NCBI RefSeq assembly: GCF_000721935.1
Contig: NZ_KL585419.1
Location: 16,475-25,793 of the forward strand
DNA: 9,319 nucleotides
From: Streptomyces sp. NRRL WC-3549
Lineage (GTDB): Bacteria > Actinomycetota > Actinomycetes > Streptomycetales > Streptomycetaceae
Reading direction: 5' to 3'
Positions 5,389-9,319 of the stretch are shown in pieces (the first letter of the stretch is position 1; the number at the start of each line of letters is the position of its first letter). The notes beneath the pieces were generated by a model, which was not told the origin of the DNA, did no database searches, and was given only the letters and a program-made list of their open reading frames with translations. The position numbers and the translations under genes are program-made.

Positions 5389-6885
5389 TCAGAACTTCGG
5401 GTCCGGGCTCTGGGCCTGGACCAGTTCCGCGGCCTCCTCCGCCGTCTCCACCGAGGGCGGGGAGCCGGCCAGGGGCTTGTTGGCGGTCTCCTTCATGCAG
5501 GCCACCGCGATCACGCCGATCAGGGCCGCCGCCATCGCGTAGTACGCCGGCATCAGGTTCGAGCCGGACCAGCTGATCAGGGCCGTGATCACCAGCGGGG
5601 TCGTGCCGCCGAAGATCGAGGCCGAGAGGTTGTAGCCGACGGAGAGGGAGCCGTAGCGGACGTTGGTCGGGAACAGCGCCGGGAGGGCGGCGGACATCGT
5701 GCCCAGCATGCAGACCAGGGAGAGGCCGAGCATCAGCATGCCGACCGTGATGGCGATGATGCTGCCCTGGCGGATCAGCAGGAACGCCGGGAGCGACAGG
5801 AACAGGAAGCCGAGCATGCCCGTCATCAGCAGCGGCTTGCGGCCGAAGCGGTCGGAGAGCTTGCCGAACCGGCTGATGACCAGCATCAGGAAGACCATGA
5901 CCGCGAGCAGGATGAGCAGGCCGTGCGTCTCGCTGTAGCCGAGTTCGTCGGAGAGGTACGTCGGCATGTACGACAGCAGCATGTAGTCGGTGATGTTGTA
6001 CGCGCCGACCAGGGCGATGCAGAGGATCAGCGTCGGCCAGTACTGGCGGAAGATCTTGGCCAGGTCGCCCTTGGCGGTGGACTCCACGTGGTCGGCGGCC
6101 TCCGTGGCGTGCGCCGTGCCGCCCTCCAGCTTCTGGAAGGCGGGGGTCTCGTCCAGGCGCAGTCGCAGGTAGAGGCCGACCAGGCCGAGCGGGCCCGCGA
6201 CCAGGAACGGGATGCGCCAGCCCCAGGACTCCATCTGGGCGGTGTCCAGCACGGCGTAGAGGGCGGTGACGAGGCCGGCCGCGCCCACGTAGCCGGCCAG
6301 GGTGCCGAATTCGAGGAAGCTGCCGAAGAAGCCGCGGCGCTTGTCGGGGGCGTACTCGGCGATGAAGGTGGAGGCGCCGCCGTACTCACCGCCGGTCGAG
6401 AAGCCCTGGAGCATACGGAAGAAGATCAGCAGGACGGCGGCCCAGACGCCGATCGTGCCGTGGGAGGGGATCAGGCCGATCGCGAAGGTGCCGACCGCCA
6501 TGAGGATCATGGTGAGGGCGAGGACCTTCTTGCGGCCGATCTTGTCGCCCATGGGCCCGAAGAACATCCCGCCCAGCGGCCGGACGAGGAAGGCGACCGC
6601 GAAGGTGGCGAACGAGGAGAGGAGCTGGGTCGTGTCGTTCCCGGAGGGGAAGAAGACGTGGCCGATGGTGACGGCCAGGTAGGAGTAGATGCCGAAGTCG
6701 AACCACTCCATGGCGTTACCGAGCGACGCCGCCTTCACCGCGCGCTTGACCGCCTGGTCGTCGGTGACCGTGATGTCGGTCCGGCGGAGGCGGGGGTTCT
6801 GGCGCTTTCTGATCGCACGGAAGAGTGCGGGGTGGCGTTTGACCGCTTCAGGGTCGGCCACCTGGTGGGGGTCGGGGGCCGCCAT
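5389..6885 (-). CDS. proP: MFS metabolite:H+ symporter, ProP-like (proline/betaine family)
   Basis: A 498-residue, 12-helix major facilitator of the metabolite:H+ symporter family, resembling E. coli ProP through most of its length: TDITVTDDQ then AASLGNAMEWFDFG (52-65), RPLGGMFFGPMGDKIGRKK (102-120, containing the MFS loop 2-3 signature), GGEYGGASTF, LSDRFGRKP in loop 8-9, LPALFPTNVRY, and MKETANKPL at the last helix. ProP imports proline, glycine betaine and ectoine-like osmolytes with protons across the cytoplasmic membrane. It has an N-terminal extension of about 25 residues relative to E. coli ProP, and after KETANKPL only about 26 residues follow, without the C-terminal coiled coil that tunes osmotic response there. 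The ATG has AAAGGA about 7-8 nt upstream, buried in a hairpin. It lies downstream of bcp on the same strand with a 122-bp gap. Family is certain; the exact substrate is inferred and other organic acids are possible. Confidence 0.88.
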   Translation of the reverse strand: MAAPDPHQVADPEAVKRHPALFRAIRKRQNPRLRRTDITVTDDQAVKRAVKAASLGNAMEWFDFGIYSYLAVTIGHVFFPSGNDTTQLLSSFATFAVAFLVRPLGGMFFGPMGDKIGRKKVLALTMILMAVGTFAIGLIPSHGTIGVWAAVLLIFFRMLQGFSTGGEYGGASTFIAEYAPDKRRGFFGSFLEFGTLAGYVGAAGLVTALYAVLDTAQMESWGWRIPFLVAGPLGLVGLYLRLRLDETPAFQKLEGGTAHATEAADHVESTAKGDLAKIFRQYWPTLILCIALVGAYNITDYMLLSYMPTYLSDELGYSETHGLLILLAVMVFLMLVISRFGKLSDRFGRKPLLMTGMLGFLFLSLPAFLLIRQGSIIAITVGMLMLGLSLVCMLGTMSAALPALFPTNVRYGSLSVGYNLSASIFGGTTPLVITALISWSGSNLMPAYYAMAAALIGVIAVACMKETANKPLAGSPPSVETAEEAAELVQAQSPDPKF

Positions 6886-6893
6886 GGCCGGGT

Positions 6894-6920
6894 CCTTTCC
6901 TCGACGGTGTTCAGGAAAGG
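6894..6920 (-). promoter_or_regulatory. Hairpin occluding the proP ribosome binding site
   Basis: On the transcript, CCTTTCCT (6920-6913) is perfectly complementary to AGGAAAGG (6901-6894) across an 11-base loop. The second arm is the only Shine-Dalgarno-like sequence before the proP ATG (6885), so folding would mask it. This suggests translational control, such as melting by temperature or ionic strength or unmasking by a factor. The stem is seen directly; the regulation is inferred. Confidence 0.55.
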
Positions 6921-6937
6921 CTTCTGCGCGGTCATGG

Positions 6938-6950
6938 CGGTTGCAAACCG
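6938..6950. promoter_or_regulatory. Small palindrome upstream of proP
   Basis: cggtt-gca-aaccg is a 13-base interrupted palindrome in the bcp-proP gap, about 55-65 bp upstream of the proP start. It is a possible operator but short enough to be chance. No convincing promoter boxes were found nearby. Confidence 0.3.
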
Positions 6951-7007
6951 AATCAACGGCCGATTGCGACGTCGGTCACAGGTTTCGGCCAGGGGGAGCG
7001 GTCCGGG

Positions 7008-7475
7008 TCAGATGCCGAGGTCCTTGATGATCTTGGCTACGTGACCCGTCGCCTTGACGTTGTAGAGAGCCCGCTCCACCTTGCCCTCTTCGTCCACGAC
7101 GATCGTGGACCGGATGACGCCCGTCACCACTTTGCCGTAGAGCTTCTTCTCTCCGTAGGCGCCGTAGGCCTCCAGGACCTCCTTGGAGGGGTCCCCGACC
7201 AGGGTGACCTTGAGGTCTTCCTTCTCACGGAACGTCGCGAGCTTCTCCGGCTTGTCGGGGGACACGCCGATGACGTCGTAGCCGGCCGTGGCCAGGATCT
7301 CCAGGTTGTCGGTGAAGTCGCAGGCCTGCTTGGTGCAACCGGGGGTAAGCGCGGCTGGGTAGAAGTAGACGATGACCTTGCGGCCCTTGTGGTCCGCGAG
7401 CGAGACATCGTTGCCGTCGGCGTCCGGAAGGGTGAAGGCGGGGGCGGTGTCGCCGGTCTGCAGTCGCTCGCTCAT
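7008..7475 (-). CDS. bcp: Thioredoxin-dependent peroxiredoxin, BCP/PrxQ type
   Basis: A 155-residue cytosolic peroxidase that reduces hydrogen peroxide and organic hydroperoxides using thioredoxin. The AhpC/TSA fold is complete. The peroxidatic Cys47 lies in ALTPGCTKQACDF (family: DTPGCTKEACDF), with Cys52 five residues on as the resolving cysteine of an atypical 2-Cys BCP. Thr44 of the T-x-x-C motif is present. The N-terminal GDTAPAFTLPDADG and the GVIRSTIVVDEEGKV strand are also typical. The ATG has GAGGAGA 4-5 nt upstream. It is divergent from a DUF3618 gene, with 129 bp between them for both promoters, and lies upstream of proP in the same direction. I see no clear OxyR or sigma-R motif. 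Confidence 0.96.
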   Translation of the reverse strand: MSERLQTGDTAPAFTLPDADGNDVSLADHKGRKVIVYFYPAALTPGCTKQACDFTDNLEILATAGYDVIGVSPDKPEKLATFREKEDLKVTLVGDPSKEVLEAYGAYGEKKLYGKVVTGVIRSTIVVDEEGKVERALYNVKATGHVAKIIKDLGI

Positions 7476-7604
7476 GTCTCTCCTCGAGTGGCATACGGGG
7501 TGTGCGGGACCGAGCGTAATAGGGGGTGCCGCCGGGTGTACGGGCGGTCGAGCTGACAGACTGTCGATGAAGGTTCACCGGACGACGACCACGGAGGCGG
7601 CGCA

Positions 7605-7943
7605 GTGTCGGATACCAGGACCCCTGCGCAGATCGAGGCGGACATCATCAGCAGGCGTGAGCAGCTTGCGGTGGTGCTGGACGAGATCGGGGTGCGGGTG
7701 CACCCGAAGACGATCATGGACGACGCGAAGGCCAGGGTGGCGTCGACCGTGGACCGCACGGCCGGGCGGGCGTACGTCGCCGTGAACCGGTCGGTGTCGG
7801 GCGTGAAGGCGCAGTTCGTGGCGGAGGACGGCTCCCCGCGTCTGGACCGGGTGATCCCGGCGGCGCTGCTGGTGGCGGGAGCGGTGGCGCTGCTGACGGT
7901 GTCGTCGCGCTCGTCGGGCTCCTCGCGCCGGAAGAAGCGCTGA
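7605..7943 (+). CDS. DUF3618 family membrane-anchored protein
   Basis: A 112-residue protein with the DUF3618 pattern: an N-terminal amphipathic region (PAQIEADIISRREQLAVVLDEIGVRVHP, about 7-34, given here as its core IEADIISRREQLAVVLDEI), a second helical region, one predicted transmembrane helix (about 83-100, VIPAALLVAGAVALL) and a basic tail RRKKR facing the cytoplasm. The start is GTG with GGAGG 7 nt upstream. The family is common in actinobacteria, often near cell-envelope genes, and no molecular function is established that I can name. A short hairpin follows the stop, so it is probably monocistronic. Confidence 0.85.
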   Translation: MSDTRTPAQIEADIISRREQLAVVLDEIGVRVHPKTIMDDAKARVASTVDRTAGRAYVAVNRSVSGVKAQFVAEDGSPRLDRVIPAALLVAGAVALLTVSSRSSGSSRRKKR

Positions 7944-7947
7944 GGAC

Positions 7948-7966
7948 GGGTTCGCGGAACCCTTTC
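7948..7966 (+). terminator. Short hairpin terminator after the DUF3618 gene
   Basis: gggttc-gcg-gaaccc is a perfect 6-bp stem with a 3-base loop. It begins 4 bp past the stop codon and is followed by tttc, a small intrinsic terminator. Confidence 0.6.
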
Positions 7967-8043
7967 GGCGGTGGTGGGCCCCGCGCCCGTCCCGGCCGGC
8001 TTTCCGTGGTGCCCCGGGGGCGTGCGGGCGGGCCCCGGGCAGG

Positions 8044-8049
8044 TAGGTT
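8044..8049 (+). promoter_or_regulatory. Leaderless-type -10 element of the GroES-like gene
   Basis: TAGGTT ends 6 nt before the GTG start, and no Shine-Dalgarno sequence lies in the remaining cggggc. This repeats the geometry seen at rph and rdgB. Confidence 0.55.
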
Positions 8050-8055
8050 CGGGGC

Positions 8056-8394
8056 GTGAGCGAGAACACCGACGACAAGCTGCCCATCCGGATGCTGCAC
8101 GACCGTGTGCTGGTCCGGTCCGATTCGCCCGAGGGCGAGCGGCGTTCCGGCGGGGGCATTCTGATTCCGGCGACGGCGGCGGTGGGCCGGCGTCTGGCGT
8201 GGGCCGTAGTGGTCGCGGTCGGTCAGAACGTGCGGACCGTGGAGCCGGGCGACCGGGTGCTGTACGACCCCGAGGACCGGGCCGAGGTGGAGGTCCGCGG
8301 GGTGGCGTACGTGTTGATGCGGGAGCGGGACCTGCACGCGGTGGCGGCGGACCGTTTCGAGGGTTCGGTGGATTCGACCGGGCTGTATCTGTAG
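8056..8394 (+). CDS. GroES-family co-chaperonin-like protein, orphan
   Basis: A 112-residue Cpn10-fold protein. Recognisable parts: IRMLHDRVLVR (family: IKPLHDRVIV), a glycine-rich mobile loop RRSGGGILIPATAA whose hydrophobic ILI matches the GroEL-binding tripeptide, VVAVGQN, VEPGDRVLYD, and a final VLMRERDLHAV strand. It is not the main GroES: no groEL follows, the region corresponding to the dome loop is short, and a tail of about 17 residues (AADRFEGSVDSTGLYL) extends past the usual end. It could help a particular chaperonin or act elsewhere; I have no basis to say which. The GTG start is set by the LPIRMLHDR alignment and the -10 spacing. Confidence 0.85.
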   Translation: MSENTDDKLPIRMLHDRVLVRSDSPEGERRSGGGILIPATAAVGRRLAWAVVVAVGQNVRTVEPGDRVLYDPEDRAEVEVRGVAYVLMRERDLHAVAADRFEGSVDSTGLYL

Positions 8395-8446
8395 GAACCG
8401 CTGGCGCTCTCCTTCCGGGGCGGCGTCCTCCGGGGTGCCCCGGAGC

Positions 8447-8482
8447 GGCCGGGACGGCCGGTAGGGCCGGGAGGGCCGGAGA
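8447..8482 (+). repeat. 9-bp tandem repeat, four copies
   Basis: GGCCGG recurs at 8447, 8456, 8465 and 8474 with an exact 9-bp period. The third and second positions of the spacer vary (gac, tag, gag, aga). It lies between the GroES-like stop and its terminator, and its last unit runs into the terminator stem. In transcripts it could form alternative GC-rich pairings. Confidence 0.75.
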
Positions 8483-8513
8483 AGGCCTGGTGGCGGTGGT
8501 CACCAGGCCTTCT
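8480..8513 (+). terminator. Hairpin terminator downstream of the GroES-like gene
   Basis: Perfect 13-bp arms agaaggcctggtg and caccaggccttct enclose an 8-base loop, followed by tgtc. It insulates the riboswitch-controlled exporter gene that begins just downstream. Confidence 0.87.
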
Positions 8514-8530
8514 GTCGTGCGCGCGGGTGT

Positions 8531-8539
8531 TGCTACGGT
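8531..8539 (+). promoter_or_regulatory. Extended -10 promoter of the guanidinium exporter
   Basis: TGCTACGGT fits an extended -10 (TGn-TAnnnT). It predicts transcription starting near 8546, a few bases before the riboswitch begins, as expected if the aptamer opens the leader. No clear -35 was assigned. Confidence 0.55.
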
Positions 8540-8547
8540 GGGACCGC

Positions 8548-8590
8548 CCCCGACGAGACGCGCCGTACCGGGTTTCCGCAAAGACGACGC
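8548..8590 (+). ncRNA. Guanidine-III riboswitch (ykkC-III class)
   Basis: The leader matches the small class III guanidine aptamer as I recall it. It has a P1 strand CCCG (8549-8552), the conserved ACGAG (8553-8557), GCGCCGT (8560-8566), ACCGGG completing P1 (CGGG 8569-8572), and a linker ending AAAG. ACGACGC (8584-8590) pairs back with GCGCCGT as the pseudoknot helix, with one C-A mismatch. The sequence CGCCGTACCGGG followed by AAGACG-CGC spacing is close to the well-studied actinobacterial example. It stands at the predicted transcript start of a guanidinium exporter gene, the expected target. Switching is probably translational. Confidence 0.85.
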
Positions 8591-8631
8591 ACCCGTGTTC
8601 TGTCCGCGTGTTCGTCTGTGGAGGTGCCGTC

Positions 8632-8952
8632 ATGGCGTGGGTTCTGCTGGTGGTCGCCGGTCTGCTGGAAGTGGCCTGGTCGATCGGGATGAAGTACACC
8701 GAGGGGTTCACGCGGCTGTGGCCGAGCGTGTTCACCGGGGCCGGGATCGTGGCCAGCATGGTGCTGCTGTCGCACGCGGCGAAGACGCTGCCGATCGGTA
8801 CGGCCTACGGGGTGTGGGTCGGGATCGGTGCGGCGGGTGCGGCGGTGCTGGGCATGGTGGTGCTGAACGAGCCGGTGACCGCGGCCCGGATCTTCTTCGT
8901 CTGTCTGCTGCTGGTGGCGGTGGTGGGGCTGAAGGCGACGTCCGGGCACTGA
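8632..8952 (+). CDS. gdx: SMR-family guanidinium exporter (Gdx/SugE)
   Basis: A 106-residue, four-helix small multidrug resistance protein that exports guanidinium in exchange for protons as an antiparallel dimer in the cytoplasmic membrane. It follows the SugE/Gdx subtype closely: AGLLEVAWSIGMKYTEGF at 9-26 with the essential Glu13 and the diagnostic W-x-x-G-x-K-Y-T, then LPIGTAYGVWVGIGAAGAA and a final VVGLKATSGH. EmrE/Qac-type proteins differ in these places. The ATG has GGAGG 7 nt upstream, and the in-frame reading upstream is riboswitch RNA, not protein. The riboswitch independently supports guanidinium as substrate. The gene is flanked by terminators on both sides and is monocistronic. 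Confidence 0.95.
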   Translation: MAWVLLVVAGLLEVAWSIGMKYTEGFTRLWPSVFTGAGIVASMVLLSHAAKTLPIGTAYGVWVGIGAAGAAVLGMVVLNEPVTAARIFFVCLLLVAVVGLKATSGH

Positions 8953-8963
8953 CGCCGCCCGTT

Positions 8964-8991
8964 CCGGGGCCCTGCCGGGTCAGGGTCCCGG
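8964..8991. terminator. Hairpin terminator between gdx and the convergent PBP gene
   Basis: ccggggccctg (8964-8974) pairs with cagggtcccgg (8981-8991), with one G-T pair and a 6-base loop, starting 11 bp past the gdx stop. The second arm and part of the loop lie inside the last codons and stop of the minus-strand gene, so it mainly serves gdx. Confidence 0.75.
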
Positions 8992-9319
8992 AGTGCCGGC
9001 CGGGGTCGCGGGCGCCGTCTTCGGGGCGCTGTCGTGCCGGGTCGGCTTCGGTGCCGGGGAGGCCGTCGCTCCGCCCGCGGGGGCGCGTCCCGGGTCGGCG
9101 GGTGCGGGGGTGCCGGCCGGCTTCGTGCCGGTGCGGTCCCTGGGTGACCTCGCCGTGGGTGAGGCGCTGTCGCGGCCTCCGGCCTCCTCGGTGTCCCGGG
9201 GGCGCTTGGAGGGGTCCGTGTCCTCGTCCTGTTCCTCGGGTCCTTCGTCGGCTTCCAGTTCGAAGTCCTGGGCGTCGCTGCCTTTCAGTGCGGCCCGGGT
9301 GTAGGCGCCCCAGGTCTCG
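8980..9319 (-). CDS. Probable penicillin-binding protein (bifunctional transglycosylase/transpeptidase), C-terminal fragment
   Basis: The frame is open from the right edge to a TGA at 8982-8980 and gives 112 residues; the start is outside the window. The fragment opens ETWGAYTRAALKG, which resembles the end of the transpeptidase domain of class A PBPs (a P-x-x-x-W-x-x-y-x-x-A-L-K-G pattern). An acidic stretch rich in Glu/Asp (about visible residues 15-35) and a disordered Pro/Ala/Thr/Lys-rich tail of about 70 residues follow, as in actinobacterial PBPs. No catalytic motif (SxxK, SxN, KTG) is visible, so the call depends on the short match, the tail composition and remembered gene order. Low-complexity codon use explains why frames on the other strand also look open. 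Confidence 0.6.
   Translation of the reverse strand, partial: ETWGAYTRAALKGSDAQDFELEADEGPEEQDEDTDPSKRPRDTEEAGGRDSASPTARSPRDRTGTKPAGTPAPADPGRAPAGGATASPAPKPTRHDSAPKTAPATPAGTPGP

Noticed and set aside
6957..6990. Inverted repeat ggccga/tcggcc as a bcp terminator
   Set aside because: Only 6 bp arms with a loop over 20 bases. This is within chance for such GC content, so bcp-proP read-through cannot be excluded.
5380..7044. Plus-strand reading frame of 554 codons opposite proP
   Set aside because: It is the antisense shadow of a clear MFS gene. The translation is low-complexity Asp/Arg/Gly/His with no hydrophobic core.
8447..8482. Possible CRISPR-like repeats
   Set aside because: The units are 9 bp with no spacers of useful length and no cas genes nearby.
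7472..8581. Minus-strand 369-codon frame opposite the DUF3618 and GroES-like genes
   Set aside because: Proline/arginine-rich antisense translation crossing two real genes and a terminator.
8527..8631. N-terminal extension of the exporter upstream of its ATG
   Set aside because: The frame is open, but it encodes the riboswitch RNA. SMR proteins start at this ATG, and GGAGG is correctly spaced there.

Overview
High GC content, strong G/C third-position bias, GC-rich hairpin terminators and gene content all point to a Streptomyces chromosome. The gene order (two GlcNAc-type PTS permeases, their EIIB, rph, rdgB, then bcp, a GroES-family gene and a small multidrug/guanidinium exporter, ending in a penicillin-binding protein) matches my recollection of the S. 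coelicolor SCO2907 to SCO2897 neighbourhood. The first 18 bases are not genomic: they are an untrimmed Nextera/Tn5 mosaic-end adapter, so the window begins at a contig end.

Left part (19-2092): amino-sugar uptake. The start of nagE2 (minus, cut by the contig end), complete nagE1 (minus) and divergent nagF (plus, EIIB) form the membrane and EIIB parts of an N-acetylglucosamine phosphotransferase system. Three DasR-type operators (dre) lie upstream of nagE2 and in the nagE1/nagF divergent region. EIIA, HPr and EI must be encoded elsewhere.

Centre-left (2249-3870): housekeeping RNA and nucleotide maintenance. rph (RNase PH) and rdgB (non-canonical NTP pyrophosphatase) each have a leaderless-type promoter and their own hairpin terminator. 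A convergent tRNA-Leu(UAG) follows on the minus strand.

Centre (3902-5241): an accessory insert, two overlapping tandem paralogues on the minus strand. Each has two helix-turn-helix-like repeats and a C-terminal HNH nuclease domain, and they sit just upstream of the tRNA. This is the least ordinary coding content here.

Right (5389-9319): a ProP-type MFS symporter (minus) whose ribosome binding site is buried in a perfect 8-bp hairpin; a BCP/PrxQ peroxiredoxin (minus); a DUF3618 membrane protein and an orphan GroES-like protein (plus); and an SMR-family guanidinium exporter preceded by what I read as a guanidine-III (mini-ykkC class) riboswitch with a plausible Shine-Dalgarno sequestration switch. 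The window closes with the C-terminal tail of a probable penicillin-binding protein (minus).

I do not see an obviously unprecedented multi-gene system. The best leads are the duplicated HTH-HTH-HNH pair, the occluded proP ribosome binding site and the details of the guanidine switch.
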